This document shows, one piece after another, positions 8,349-18,237 of a stretch of 64,000 nt of DNA (positions are counted from its first letter, which is position 1; every line of letters starts with the position of its first letter). The position numbers were made by a program, and so were the translations under genes. The DNA lies in assembly GCF_009176705.1 (NCBI RefSeq), contig NZ_AP021846.1, forward strand, positions 2,450,001 to 2,514,000. The letters are read 5' to 3'. Origin of the DNA: Pseudoalteromonas sp. A25. GTDB lineage: Bacteria > Pseudomonadota > Gammaproteobacteria > Enterobacterales > Alteromonadaceae. The notes under the pieces were generated by a model that worked only from the letters and a program-made list of their open reading frames with translations, did not search any database and was not told the origin of the DNA.

Positions 8349-9725
8349 ATGATTAGTGCATTTGATATGTTTAGTATCGGTATTGGCCCCTCGTCGTCGC
8401 ATACCGTTGGTCCAATGCGCGCTTCAAGACTGTTTGTAAAAGATTTGCAAGATAAAGGCTTGTTGGCACAAACCACTGAAGTAAAAGTAGAACTGTTTGG
8501 TTCATTAGGTCAAACAGGCATTGGTCACGGTTCTGGTAAAGCCGTTATACTCGGGCTTGCGGGCTACGACCCAGAAACCATCGATGCCGACGCCGTTCCT
8601 GATATTTTAGAAAAAATAGAACAAGAACAAGTTATTTATTTAGATCAAAGCCATAAAGTAAAATTTCCAAAGCAAGGCGCTATTGTATTTCATCGCAGAA
8701 AAACACTACCTAAACATTCAAACGCAATGGAAGTGGTCGCCCTAAATGGTAAAGACAAAGTACACAGCCAAATTTATTATTCAATTGGCGGTGGCTTTAT
8801 CGTCACAGACGAACAGTTTGAGCAAGAGAAACAAGCTGCGCTCGATATCCGCGAGCAAAACCCAGCGCCTTACCTTTTCGATAGTGCTGAGCAGCTTTTA
8901 GATTTATGCAAAGAGTCTGGCTTAAGTGTGTCTTCGCTAATGATGGCTAACGAAAAAACATTAAGACCGGTTTCAGAAATAAAAGCAGAACTTTTTAATA
9001 TTTGGCAAGTGATGAAAGCGTGTATCGAGCGTGGGATCCGTACCGAAGGTATTTTACCAGGTGGGTTAAAAGTAAAACGTCGTGCACCGAGTTTGTACTT
9101 AAAATTAAATGTTGAAAATAGCAATGACCCGCTTCGAGCTATGGACTGGGTGGATCTGTTTGCGCTAGCGGTGAATGAAGAAAATGCCGCCGGTGGCCGT
9201 GTGGTTACTGCACCAACAAATGGTGCGGCTGGTATCCTGCCAGCAGTACTCATGTACTACCACACCTTTATCAAAGAGGTTGATGAGGAAATAGCGACTC
9301 GCTACCTACTTACTGCCGCTGCAATCGGTATTTTATATAAAAAGAATGCCTCAATTTCTGGTGCAGAAGTTGGCTGTCAAGGCGAGGTAGGCGTTGCTTG
9401 TTCAATGGCTGCGGGAGCTTTAACAGAGATCATGGGAGGTAATGTGGTCAATGTTGAGAATGCAGCAGAAATAGGTATGGAGCACAATTTAGGACTGACC
9501 TGCGACCCTGTTGGTGGCTTAGTGCAAGTCCCTTGTATCGAACGTAACGCAATGGGCGCAGTAAAAGCGATTAATGCCTCACGTCTTGCTATGCGTGGCA
9601 CGGGTGAGCAAAAAGTATCACTGGATAAAGTAATTAAAACCATGCTCGATACTGGCAATGATATGAAAACCAAATATAAAGAAACCGCTCGAGGCGGCTT
9701 AGCAGTAAATATCATTGAGTGTTAA
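8349..9725 (+). CDS. sdaA: L-serine ammonia-lyase (serine dehydratase), [4Fe-4S], single chain
   Basis: Deaminates L-serine to pyruvate and ammonia. 458 residues, the single-chain form (E. coli SdaA is 454). The N-terminal beta domain shows [19 protein letters not shown]. The C-terminal alpha domain has [13 protein letters not shown] and cysteines in [13 protein letters not shown] and [19 protein letters not shown], the expected ligands of the oxygen-labile cluster. It follows pabB and nudL on the same strand and ends in a strong terminator. Confidence 0.94.
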   Translation: MISAFDMFSIGIGPSSSHTVGPMRASRLFVKDLQDKGLLAQTTEVKVELFGSLGQTGIGHGSGKAVILGLAGYDPETIDADAVPDILEKIEQEQVIYLDQSHKVKFPKQGAIVFHRRKTLPKHSNAMEVVALNGKDKVHSQIYYSIGGGFIVTDEQFEQEKQAALDIREQNPAPYLFDSAEQLLDLCKESGLSVSSLMMANEKTLRPVSEIKAELFNIWQVMKACIERGIRTEGILPGGLKVKRRAPSLYLKLNVENSNDPLRAMDWVDLFALAVNEENAAGGRVVTAPTNGAAGILPAVLMYYHTFIKEVDEEIATRYLLTAAAIGILYKKNASISGAEVGCQGEVGVACSMAAGALTEIMGGNVVNVENAAEIGMEHNLGLTCDPVGGLVQVPCIERNAMGAVKAINASRLAMRGTGEQKVSLDKVIKTMLDTGNDMKTKYKETARGGLAVNIIEC

Positions 9726-9736
9726 CACATATACAC

Positions 9737-9770
9737 AAGCCTAACCCTTAATCTAGGGTTGGGCTTTTCC
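9737..9770 (+). terminator. Terminator after sdaA
   Basis: AAGCCTAACCCT and AGGGTTGGGCTT form a 12-bp stem with one T-G pair and a 6-base loop, followed by TTTT. It lies 12 bp after the sdaA stop codon. Confidence 0.85.
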
Positions 9771-9917
9771 TATTCATACAGAGCAATAAAAAACGCTCTA
9801 TCAGTCGCTTTTATGATGTTCTATTTAAAGCTTTGTAGCTTTCTATCAGATTAATAATCGATGAATCTATGCAAAGTATTTTTTAATGAAAAGTAATACT
9901 AAAAATAGTTATCAACT

Positions 9918-10493
9918 TTACTTTTTATCCACTCCAAAATTTGCACACCTAAATAAATACGCTGCTATTACTCCGCTAATAAAGCCAAATAAATGACTTG
10001 AAACACTCGTGGTGGCATCAAAAGAAAATAAAGTGCCAAATAAATTAATCTGAAAATAGTGCGTAATAGCTAGTAGTGCAGCTGCGATAACAAAGCTCAC
10101 TATATTGCGTCTAAACACCGCACTACCCATAATAAAGCCAAAGTAACCCATCACAATCCCCGAAGCGCCAATGTGGTTTGCATAACTAGCAAATAACCAC
10201 ACTAACAAGCCAGTCAACACGAAAATGACGGCTGTAGCGCGTTTGAAGTAAGTCAGCTGGCTTGCCAAAAAACCACTAATCAATAAGCCCAACGTATTAC
10301 CAATTAAGTGTTGCCAATCACTGTGGATAAAAGGGTATGTAATTATCCCATAGAGCCGAGATTGACTCAGTGGCACCAGGCCAAACTGGGTCAACGGTAT
10401 GCTAGTAACGCTAGTAAATATATGCACGAGCCACATAACTGCTAGCATGGCAGTAACAAACTTAAAGTTATTTCGGTTAAAACGCTTTAGCAT
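9918..10493 (-). CDS. Rhomboid family intramembrane serine protease
   Basis: A 191-residue membrane protein with six predicted helices, the basic rhomboid core. HSDWQHLIGN (about 57-66) is the conserved HxxxN-type segment of helix 2. GASG (about 108-111) carries the catalytic serine, and a histidine near the C-terminus (SSHLFGF) completes the dyad. It should cleave a membrane-anchored substrate within or near the bilayer. No partner gene or GlyGly-CTERM substrate was recognised nearby, so the substrate is unknown. Confidence 0.85.
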   Translation of the reverse strand: MLKRFNRNNFKFVTAMLAVMWLVHIFTSVTSIPLTQFGLVPLSQSRLYGIITYPFIHSDWQHLIGNTLGLLISGFLASQLTYFKRATAVIFVLTGLLVWLFASYANHIGASGIVMGYFGFIMGSAVFRRNIVSFVIAAALLAITHYFQINLFGTLFSFDATTSVSSHLFGFISGVIAAYLFRCANFGVDKK

Positions 10494-10563
10494 GGTCTTC
10501 CTTACAACGAATATTTACTATTCTATAGGAAACTACCGTAACCGCTCCATATCCAAGGCATAA

Positions 10564-10590
10564 AAAAACCGAGCCCAAGCTCGGTTTTTA
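10564..10590 (-). terminator. greA terminator
   Basis: ACCGAGC-CCAA-GCTCGGT stem-loop flanked by A-runs and T-runs on both sides. It lies 19 bp after the greA stop on the minus strand and could also act on the other strand. Confidence 0.85.
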
Positions 10591-10608
10591 TGTAACTAAA
10601 TGTTTAAG

Positions 10609-11085
10609 CTAGATATACTCAACTTCGATGATCTCATACTCTACAGCACCATTTGGTGTTTGAATGTTAGCGGTATCATCTAGTTCTTTACCAATTAAAC
10701 CTCTTGCAATCGGCGAGTTGACTGAAATTAGGTTGTTCTTAATATCTGCTTCGTCGTCACCAACAATGCGATATTTCACCTCTTCGTCAGTGTCTACATT
10801 ACAAATAGTCACTGTTGCGCCAAAAATCACTTTGCCATTATTTGGTATTTTGGTTACATCGATCACTTGAGAGGTTGAAAGCTTAGCTTCAATCTCTTGG
10901 ATACGGCCTTCACAAAAACCCTGTTGCTCGCGCGCTGCGTGATATTCAGCGTTTTCCTTTAGGTCACCGTGTTCACGTGCTTCAGCGATATCGGCAACAA
11001 TTTGGGGGCGAACAACCGATTTTAAATGGTTTAGTTCTTCACGAAGCAACTGCTCGCCTCGTACTGTCATCGGAATTGATTGCAT
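10609..11085 (-). CDS. greA: Transcription elongation factor GreA
   Basis: Binds RNA polymerase through the secondary channel and stimulates cleavage of backtracked RNA. 158 residues from [10 protein letters not shown], the same start and length as E. coli GreA; a longer frame begins 21 bases upstream but is not needed. The N-terminal coiled coil carries the acidic tip motif ([20 protein letters not shown]), and the C-terminal FKBP-like domain has [13 protein letters not shown]. It lies 46 bp downstream of carB, the carAB-greA order common in this group. Confidence 0.96.
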   Translation of the reverse strand: MQSIPMTVRGEQLLREELNHLKSVVRPQIVADIAEAREHGDLKENAEYHAAREQQGFCEGRIQEIEAKLSTSQVIDVTKIPNNGKVIFGATVTICNVDTDEEVKYRIVGDDEADIKNNLISVNSPIARGLIGKELDDTANIQTPNGAVEYEIIEVEYI

Positions 11086-11131
11086 AACTTTCTCACTTGA
11101 TGCCAAGACCGAGTGGCCTTGGCGTTAGTCC

Positions 11132-14100
11132 TTAGTTCAATCGTTGGTGTAGCTCTTGTACAGAATTTACCGTGCTTCTATCATCAGCGGCATGCGCGAT
11201 GCAGTTAGCAAATGCTGCATTAAGCGTAGTGGTATAGTTTGTCTTATGCTGCAATGCACCACGACGCAACACCTTCGAGTCTTCGATCGCTTGGCGACCT
11301 TCAGTGGTATTAACTATGTAGCTGTACTCACCATTTTTGATTCTATCAAGAATGTGAGGACGACCTTCGTATACCTTGTTTACACGACGTACTTCAATGC
11401 CAGCAGCTTCAAGCGCTTTGGCAGTACCATTTGTCGCATCCAGCTCAAAACCAATTTCTCTCATGATTTTAGCCAGTTCGACAATGCGTGACTTATCACT
11501 GTTACGCACAGATAGTAGCGCGCGACCACCGCGTGGTAAAGCGTTACCCGCACCTAATTGCGCTTTTGCAAACGCTTCGGCGAAGTTTTCACCAACACCC
11601 ATGACTTCACCTGTTGAGCGCATTTCAGGACCACGAAGCGGATCAACGCCTTGGAACTTAGCAAATGGTAATACCACTTCTTTTACGCTGTAATAAGGTG
11701 GAATAACTTCGTTGGTTATACCTTGACTTGCCAGAGACTGACCAGCCATACAACGTGCTGCTACTTTAGCAAGCGCAACCCCTGTCGCCTTTGATACAAA
11801 TGGTACAGTACGAGCGGCACGTGGGTTAACTTCGATTAGGTAAACTTCGCCATCTTTCACTGCAAACTGAGTATTCATCAAACCAACAACACCCAATTCA
11901 AGTGCCATATCTGTCACTTGCTTACGCATGACATCTTGGATCTCTTGAGACAGTGAATGTGCTGGTAGTGAACATGCTGAGTCACCTGAGTGAACACCCG
12001 CCTGCTCGATGTGCTCCATTATACCACCGATGATCACTTGCTCACCGTCACAAATCGCGTCAACGTCAACTTCAATTGCGTCATCTAGGAAACGGTCTAG
12101 TAGAACTGGCGCTTCGTTTGATGCTGATACAGCTTCAGTCATATAGCGACGTAAGTCATCTTCGTCATAGACAATTTCCATTGCGCGACCACCTAGTACG
12201 TATGAAGGACGCACAACCAGTGGGAAGCCGATTTCTTGCGACTTCGCAACCGCTTCTTCAAGAGAAGTTACTGTTGCATTTTCAGGCTGAAGTAAATTTA
12301 AACGCTCTACCATTTGCTGGAAACGCTCACGGTCTTCGGCACGGTCAATCGCATCAGGTGAAGTACCAATGATTGGCACACCATTCGCTTCAAGCGCACG
12401 CGCTAGTTTAAGTGGAGTTTGGCCACCATACTGAACAATCACACCTTTTGGTTTTTCAACACGCACAATCTCTAATACGTCTTCAAGGGTAATTGGTTCG
12501 AAGAACAATCTATCTGAAGTATCGTAGTCTGTTGAAACCGTCTCAGGATTACAGTTAACCATGATAGTTTCATAGCCGTCTTCACGCATTGCAAGCGCTG
12601 CATGTACACAGCAGTAATCGAATTCAATGCCTTGACCGATACGGTTAGGGCCGCCACCGATAACCATGATTTTATCTTTATCAGACGGATTTGCTTCACA
12701 TTCTTCATCGTATGTTGAGTACATGTAAGCCGTGTCTGAGCTGAATTCAGCCGCACAGGTATCTACGCGCTTGTAAACTGGCACGATGTTTAACTGGTGA
12801 CGCTTCTTACGAATTTCTTTTTCAGACACACCTGCGATTTCAGCAATACGCGCATCAGCAAAACCTTTACGCTTCAAGCGACGTAAGAAGTCTTCGTTAA
12901 GACCCGCAAGGCCCACTTCAGCAATGGTTGCTTCATCTTTGATGATGTCTTCGATTTGAACAAGATACCAAGGGTCTATCTTAGTTAGTTCAAACACATC
13001 CTCTACACTCATACCATGGCGCATAGCATCAGCAATATACCAAATACGTTCAGCGCCAGGCTCACGAAGTTCGCGGATAATCGTTTCTTTTGCTTTAGGG
13101 TCGTCAAGTGCAACGATAGGGTTGAAACCCGTTGCCCCTACTTCTAAGCCACGTAGTGCTTTGTGTAGTGACTCTTGTTGGTTACGACCAATCGCCATCA
13201 CCTCACCCACTGACTTCATTTGCGTGGTCAAACGGTCGTTTGCACCGGCAAATTTTTCGAAGTTAAAGCGAGGGATCTTAGTTACAACGTAGTCAATTGA
13301 CGGTTCAAATGATGCTGGCGTTGCACCACCTGTGATGTCATTTTGCAGCTCATCAAGTGTGTAACCGACAGCTAGTTTTGCAGCGATTTTCGCAATAGGG
13401 AAACCAGTCGCTTTAGATGCTAGTGCAGATGAACGAGATACACGCGGGTTCATCTCAATGATCACCATACGGCCATCAACAGGGTTAACGCCAAATTGTA
13501 CGTTTGAACCACCTGTTTCAACACCAATTTCACGCAGAACGGCCATCGAGGCGTTACGCATGATTTGATATTCTTTGTCAGTCAATGTTTGCGCTGGTGC
13601 AACCGTGATTGAGTCACCAGTATGTACACCCATTGGGTCAAAGTTTTCAATTGAACACACGATGATACAGTTGTCGTTTTTATCACGAACCACTTCCATC
13701 TCGTACTCTTTCCAACCGATTAAGCTTTCATCGATCAGAAGTTCATTGGTTGGCGATAAATCTAGACCACGTGTACAGATCTCGTCAAACTCTTCCATGT
13801 TGTAAGCAACACCACCACCAGTACCACCCATGGTAAATGATGGGCGAATGATACACGGGAAACCAATGCGAGAAAGCACGTCGTGGGCTTCCTCCATTGA
13901 GTGTGCAATTTCAGCGCGAGGACATTCCAGACCGATGTTCTTCATCGCGACGTCAAAACGCTCACGGTTTTCTGCTTTATCAATCGCATCAGCGGTTGCA
14001 CCAATCAGTTCAACACCATGCTTAGCCAACACACCGTGCTTATCTAAATCAAGCGCACAGTTTAATGCTGTCTGACCGCCCATGGTCGGTAATACTGCAT

Positions 14101-14350
14101 CTGGCTTTTCTTTTTCAATAATTTTTTCGACAACTTCCCAGTGGATTGGCTCGATGTACGTGGCATCAGCCATTTCTGGGTCTGTCATAATCGTTGCAGG
14201 GTTAGAGTTAACTAGAATAACTCGATAGCCTTCTTCTCTTAGCGCTTTACAAGCTTGCGCGCCTGAGTAGTCAAATTCACACGCCTGACCGATCACAATC
14301 GGTCCCGCGCCTAAGATAAGAATGCTTTTAATATCAGTACGTTTTGGCAT
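11132..14350 (-). CDS. carB: Carbamoyl-phosphate synthase, large subunit
   Basis: Uses bicarbonate, ammonia delivered by CarA and two ATP to make carbamoyl phosphate for pyrimidine and arginine synthesis. 1072 residues (E. coli 1073). Two ATP-grasp halves are visible: an N-terminal carboxyphosphate domain ([22 protein letters not shown] at the start) and a second half from about 550 ([20 protein letters not shown]). An oligomerisation domain lies between them and an MGS-like allosteric domain in the last 130 residues. Its ATG is 17 bp after carA. A small inverted repeat without a T-run lies between carB and greA. Confidence 0.97.
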   Translation of the reverse strand: MPKRTDIKSILILGAGPIVIGQACEFDYSGAQACKALREEGYRVILVNSNPATIMTDPEMADATYIEPIHWEVVEKIIEKEKPDAVLPTMGGQTALNCALDLDKHGVLAKHGVELIGATADAIDKAENRERFDVAMKNIGLECPRAEIAHSMEEAHDVLSRIGFPCIIRPSFTMGGTGGGVAYNMEEFDEICTRGLDLSPTNELLIDESLIGWKEYEMEVVRDKNDNCIIVCSIENFDPMGVHTGDSITVAPAQTLTDKEYQIMRNASMAVLREIGVETGGSNVQFGVNPVDGRMVIIEMNPRVSRSSALASKATGFPIAKIAAKLAVGYTLDELQNDITGGATPASFEPSIDYVVTKIPRFNFEKFAGANDRLTTQMKSVGEVMAIGRNQQESLHKALRGLEVGATGFNPIVALDDPKAKETIIRELREPGAERIWYIADAMRHGMSVEDVFELTKIDPWYLVQIEDIIKDEATIAEVGLAGLNEDFLRRLKRKGFADARIAEIAGVSEKEIRKKRHQLNIVPVYKRVDTCAAEFSSDTAYMYSTYDEECEANPSDKDKIMVIGGGPNRIGQGIEFDYCCVHAALAMREDGYETIMVNCNPETVSTDYDTSDRLFFEPITLEDVLEIVRVEKPKGVIVQYGGQTPLKLARALEANGVPIIGTSPDAIDRAEDRERFQQMVERLNLLQPENATVTSLEEAVAKSQEIGFPLVVRPSYVLGGRAMEIVYDEDDLRRYMTEAVSASNEAPVLLDRFLDDAIEVDVDAICDGEQVIIGGIMEHIEQAGVHSGDSACSLPAHSLSQEIQDVMRKQVTDMALELGVVGLMNTQFAVKDGEVYLIEVNPRAARTVPFVSKATGVALAKVAARCMAGQSLASQGITNEVIPPYYSVKEVVLPFAKFQGVDPLRGPEMRSTGEVMGVGENFAEAFAKAQLGAGNALPRGGRALLSVRNSDKSRIVELAKIMREIGFELDATNGTAKALEAAGIEVRRVNKVYEGRPHILDRIKNGEYSYIVNTTEGRQAIEDSKVLRRGALQHKTNYTTTLNAAFANCIAHAADDRSTVNSVQELHQRLN

Positions 14351-14367
14351 TATAACTCCACTCTCAA

Positions 14368-15504
14368 TTAGGCTTTACGCGATTGCATTAAATCGATGAA
14401 ATGGTCAAACAATGGTGCCGCATCGTGCGGACCTGGGCTTGCCTCAGGGTGACCTTGGAAACTAAATGCAGGCTTATCAGTACGGTGAATACCTTGCAAT
14501 GTGCCATCAAATAATGATTTGTGCGTGGCACGTAAGTTAGCAGGTAAACTATCTTCATCAGCAGCAAAGCCATGGTTTTGTGCAGTGATCATGACCACAT
14601 TGCGGTCTAAGTCTTTAACTGGGTGGTTACCGCCATGGTGACCAAATTTCATTTTTACTGTTTTAGCACCCGATGCTAAAGCCAGAAGCTGGTGCCCTAA
14701 ACAAATACCAAAAATAGGTGTATCTGTTTCTAAAAATGATTTAATCGCTTCGATTGCGTATGTACAAGGCTCTGGATCACCCGGGCCATTTGATAAGAAA
14801 ATACCGTCAGGATTAAGTGCCAACACGTCTGCAGCGGAGGTTTCTGCAGGCACTACTGTAAGTTTACAGCCACGGTCAACCAGCATACGTAAGATGTTTT
14901 TCTTAACACCAAAGTCATATGCAACAACATGGAACTTCTCTTCTTCTGCCGTTAAGGTCTTGTAACCTTCACCAAGTGTCCAACTTGATTCGCTAAATGC
15001 ATACGATTCTTTTGTACACACCACTTTGGCTAAATCCATGCCTTTTAAACCTGGAAATGCTTTTGCAGCTTCCAAAGCTTGTTGTTCGTCCAATGAGTCT
15101 CCCGCGATGATACAGCCGTTTTGAGCACCTTTATCACGCAAAATACGCGTAAGTTTACGCGTATCAATATCAGCAATGCCGAGGATATTGCGGGCTTTAA
15201 GGTAATCACTTAATGATTGCTCGTTACGGAAATTACTGGCTAGCAAAGGTAAGTCACGGATCACTAGGCCTTTCGCCCAGATCTGGTCCGCTTCTTCGTC
15301 TTCACTGTTAGTGCCGGTATTACCGATGTGCGGGTAAGTCAAAGTTACGATCTGTTCCGCGTATGATGGGTCTGTCAAAATTTCTTGATAACCAGTCATA
15401 GACGTATTGAATACTACTTCACCGACTGACATACCGTCAGCGCCGATCGCAGTACCGCGAAACACCGTGCCGTCTTCTAGGACTAACAGAGCGGATTTAG
15501 TCAA
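14368..15504 (-). CDS. carA: Carbamoyl-phosphate synthase, small (glutaminase) subunit
   Basis: Hydrolyses glutamine and channels ammonia to CarB. 378 residues, close to E. coli CarA (382). The N-terminal CPSase small-chain domain starts with [11 protein letters not shown] and includes [12 protein letters not shown]. The C-terminal class I glutamine amidotransferase domain has the nucleophile cysteine in [11 protein letters not shown] (about 269) and the His-Glu pair in [13 protein letters not shown]. It begins an operon with carB. Upstream (15505-15713) a promoter is expected, but no convincing ArgR box was found by eye. Confidence 0.97.
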   Translation of the reverse strand: MTKSALLVLEDGTVFRGTAIGADGMSVGEVVFNTSMTGYQEILTDPSYAEQIVTLTYPHIGNTGTNSEDEEADQIWAKGLVIRDLPLLASNFRNEQSLSDYLKARNILGIADIDTRKLTRILRDKGAQNGCIIAGDSLDEQQALEAAKAFPGLKGMDLAKVVCTKESYAFSESSWTLGEGYKTLTAEEEKFHVVAYDFGVKKNILRMLVDRGCKLTVVPAETSAADVLALNPDGIFLSNGPGDPEPCTYAIEAIKSFLETDTPIFGICLGHQLLALASGAKTVKMKFGHHGGNHPVKDLDRNVVMITAQNHGFAADEDSLPANLRATHKSLFDGTLQGIHRTDKPAFSFQGHPEASPGPHDAAPLFDHFIDLMQSRKA

Positions 15505-15713
15505 GTTAACCTCCTAATGGTAAAAAACGGGAGCAAGCTTTAACGCTTTTCTTCCCGTTCACAAAGCGCTTGGTAACACGCAGTTATTAATTTTTGGCAA
15601 ATTCGTTATAGTCTACAGCAATTTGTTAGATTCGTCTAACCCAACCAGAAAAAACATGGAAAACACTGCGTTTTAATAAAATTTCAAACCAAACCGCCAA
15701 AAAGCTAAGTTAA

Positions 15714-16517
15714 CTACTTCAATCCAAGCACATCTTGCATGCTATAAAGTCCATTTGGTTTATTTCTCAACCACTTTGCAGCCCTTACAGCACCAGAGGC
15801 AAAGGTTAAACGTGAAGTTGCTTTATGGGTTAATTCTAGCCTTTCGCCCATTGTAGCGAAATAAGCCGTATGTTCACCTACTATATCACCAGCTCTGAGC
15901 ACCGAATAACCGATTTCATTTTGCGACTTTGCTTGCTCAATTGGCGTTCTATCGTATCTAGCTACTGCATCGTGATCCCAACCTTTAGCCTCTGCAATTG
16001 CCTCTCCTATCGCCAAAGCAGTACCAGAGGGCGCATCAATTTTGTTACGGTGATGAGCCTCAAAAATTTCAATGTCCATTTCATCAGCAAGCTTGGTCGC
16101 TGCAGTTTGTACAAGGTCCAACAATAAAGTAACACCAACGCTAAAATTGCGCGCAAATACGATTGGAATATGTTTTGCTGCCGCTTTAATTTCACTCATA
16201 TCATCATCGTTCAACCCCGTTGTCCCAATGACCATAGGCAAATTGTGCAACACAGCAAGGTTCAAGTGGCGTTTCATTCCCTCAGGGAGAGTAAAGTCAA
16301 TCAGAACATTTGCATCGCTATTGTGTACCTCAGCTTCATCGCTAAAACTTAGCTCTTTTGGGGCACAAGGTTGCTTATTAATCACTAAAGTAGAAAGTAA
16401 TTGAGAATTAGAACGCACTGCGGCCGCAGCTATCTCAGTACCGCTCACTAGCGTACAGGCTTCTATTAACGCCAAGCCCATACGGCCGTTGGCACCAAAA
16501 ATTCCAATTTTATCCAT
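15714..16517 (-). CDS. dapB: 4-hydroxy-tetrahydrodipicolinate reductase
   Basis: NAD(P)H-dependent reductase of the diaminopimelate/lysine pathway. 267 residues, the family norm. The Rossmann motif GIFGANGRMG is at the N-terminus, VLIDFTLPEG and IGTTGL follow, and the catalytic signature EAHHRNKIDAPSGTAL is near 155-170. It is upstream of carA on the same strand, 209 bp away, an order (dapB-carA-carB) shared with E. coli. Confidence 0.96.
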   Translation of the reverse strand: MDKIGIFGANGRMGLALIEACTLVSGTEIAAAAVRSNSQLLSTLVINKQPCAPKELSFSDEAEVHNSDANVLIDFTLPEGMKRHLNLAVLHNLPMVIGTTGLNDDDMSEIKAAAKHIPIVFARNFSVGVTLLLDLVQTAATKLADEMDIEIFEAHHRNKIDAPSGTALAIGEAIAEAKGWDHDAVARYDRTPIEQAKSQNEIGYSVLRAGDIVGEHTAYFATMGERLELTHKATSRLTFASGAVRAAKWLRNKPNGLYSMQDVLGLK

Positions 16518-16618
16518 GTCTTAACTCTATTTTAAAGGTTGGCTTATTATTCTTAGCTATAGAGTTTATCAATTCTCTATGCCATAGTCAGTGAAACTAC
16601 AATAATAACAGAACGCCA

Positions 16619-16650
16619 TGGACTTTGGACGTCTAAATGTATAAACTTCC
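16619..16650 (+). promoter_or_regulatory. Tandem MetJ-like boxes upstream of the NhaC-type transporter
   Basis: GGACGTCT-AAATGTAT-AAACTTCC (16627-16650) forms tandem 8-bp met boxes, possibly preceded by a weak fourth (TGGACTTT). The best box matches AGACGTCT at 7 of 8 positions. The array closely resembles the E. coli metA operator pattern (GGATGTCT-AAACGTAT). It ends 94 bp before the ATG. MetJ with S-adenosylmethionine would repress the gene. Confidence 0.6.
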
Positions 16651-16743
16651 CAATTCGCCGATTTTACTTATTGCGGGCGTTTGAAGTTTAAATACAGCTA
16701 ATAATGGATCTCATGGCTGTGGTACATTTTTTTGGAGAGCATA

Positions 16744-18051
16744 ATGCAGCCAAACACTCTACACGCGAAGCTATCGCTTTTGCCTTTATTGACCTTTGTC
16801 GGGCTTTTTTTAGGCGCAGGCCTATATCTGCAATCCCAAGGGGTTGATTACGCCTTCTACCAACTGCCAGCACCAGTAGCTATATTGCCAGCGATCGTCG
16901 TCGCCTTTTTAATTAATAAAGCCAGTATCAACCAAAGTGTTGAGACCTTTATAAAAGGCGCTGGACACAGCAATATCATTACTATGTGTTTAATCTATTT
17001 ATTAGCAGGTGCATTCTCTGCTGTAGCCGGTGCCACGGGGGGAGTTGATGCCGTCGTGAACGCCGGTCTATCGCTGATCCCTGCGTCATTTTTACTACCT
17101 GGACTCTTTTTAATATCAGCAGTTGTATCTACCGCCATGGGCACATCAATGGGCACTATTGGCGCAATAGGACCCATCGCCTACGCTGTTTCATTAAAAA
17201 CAGGTATCGACCCCGCTTTAATGGCGGGCACTATCGTCTCTGGTGCAATGTTTGGCGACAACTTATCTATTATTTCAGACACCACGATTGCCGCCACTCG
17301 CACACAAGGCTGCGAAATGAAAGACAAGTTTAGAGAGAACTTAAAAATAGCTCTACCCGCGGCGCTTCTGACGGTGTTGCTACTTGTTTTTCTCACACCT
17401 GAACCGCAAGCTGTTGAAACAAAACCTTTTGACTGGTTGTTAGTATTACCCTATATCTTCATTTTGGTATTAGCGGTCGCAGGGTTAAACGTATTTGTCG
17501 TACTTTTCAGTGGCATTGTTTTCGCCGCGGCGATGGGCTTTATTGGTAATTATGAAGTGGGTAATTTTGCCAAAGATGTCTATAAAGGCTTCAGTGACAT
17601 GCAGGAAATATTTTTACTGTCGATGTTTATCGGAGGCTTATCTGAATTTATTCGCGTCAATGGTGGTCTAGATTATCTTGCAGCGAAAATCCAAAAATTA
17701 ACCGCAATAATAGCTAAGTGGCACCGTAAAGTTGCCGATCAACTCGGTATCGCCGCTTTGGTATTAACCAGTAATTTATGTATCGCCAATAATACTGTCA
17801 GTATTATTGTTGCGGGTCCAGTTGCTAAAAAGCTGGCGGATGATGGTGGGATCTCGGGTAAACGTTCGGCAAGTTTACTCGACATTTTTGCCTGTGTGAT
17901 GCAAGGTTCATTACCTTACGGTGCACAAGCCTTATTGTTAGGTGCAACTTTCAAGATCAGCCCTTGGGATGTATCAACTTCCTCTTTCTACTGCTTTATT
18001 TTGGCGTTTACCGCTATTACGGTCATTTGCCTACGCCGTAACAAAGCGTAA
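16744..18051 (+). CDS. NhaC-family transporter, probable methionine transporter MetT
   Basis: About 435-residue polytopic membrane protein of the NhaC Na+/H+ antiporter family, with about 11-12 hydrophobic segments. Family-like motifs include GDNLSIISDTTIAATRTQGC (about 175-195) and SNLCIANNTVSIIVAGPVAKK. NhaC members in gammaproteobacteria are often MetJ-controlled and have been predicted by comparative genomics to import methionine (MetT). The MetJ-like boxes upstream make that reading better than a housekeeping sodium antiporter, but transport was not shown. ATG at 16744 is preferred because GGAGAG lies just before it; the frame also opens with TTG at 16732. Confidence 0.8.
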   Translation: MQPNTLHAKLSLLPLLTFVGLFLGAGLYLQSQGVDYAFYQLPAPVAILPAIVVAFLINKASINQSVETFIKGAGHSNIITMCLIYLLAGAFSAVAGATGGVDAVVNAGLSLIPASFLLPGLFLISAVVSTAMGTSMGTIGAIGPIAYAVSLKTGIDPALMAGTIVSGAMFGDNLSIISDTTIAATRTQGCEMKDKFRENLKIALPAALLTVLLLVFLTPEPQAVETKPFDWLLVLPYIFILVLAVAGLNVFVVLFSGIVFAAAMGFIGNYEVGNFAKDVYKGFSDMQEIFLLSMFIGGLSEFIRVNGGLDYLAAKIQKLTAIIAKWHRKVADQLGIAALVLTSNLCIANNTVSIIVAGPVAKKLADDGGISGKRSASLLDIFACVMQGSLPYGAQALLLGATFKISPWDVSTSSFYCFILAFTAITVICLRRNKA

Positions 18052-18062
18052 AAATGATTCTA

Positions 18063-18085
18063 TGCGCCCTATCTTTGTGGGCGCA
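18063..18085 (+). terminator. Hairpin after the NhaC-type gene
   Basis: TGCGCCC and GGGCGCA form a perfect 7-bp stem with a 9-base loop, 11 bp after the stop codon. There is no T-run, so termination may be partial or Rho-assisted. Confidence 0.5.
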
Positions 18086-18237
18086 ATAAGCAATAGCAAT
18101 TTACCCTTTACATGTAGGCTACTTGTAAGCTCATACATTTATTTATGATGTATTTCACTAACGCACACAGCTCCGTTGTACCAAAAAAGGTACACTGGTA
18201 ACCTTAGTCTAACTGACAACTAACTAAGGACTAAGTT

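Noticed and set aside
15505..15713. ArgR box or pyrimidine-linked leader before carA
   Set aside because: A TAGACG-17-TAGACT promoter-like pair can be drawn, but no convincing ArgR palindrome or leader hairpin was seen.
16651..16743. SAM riboswitch before the NhaC-type gene
   Set aside because: The 93-bp leader is too short for a SAM-I type riboswitch and shows no suitable stems; MetJ boxes explain methionine control better.
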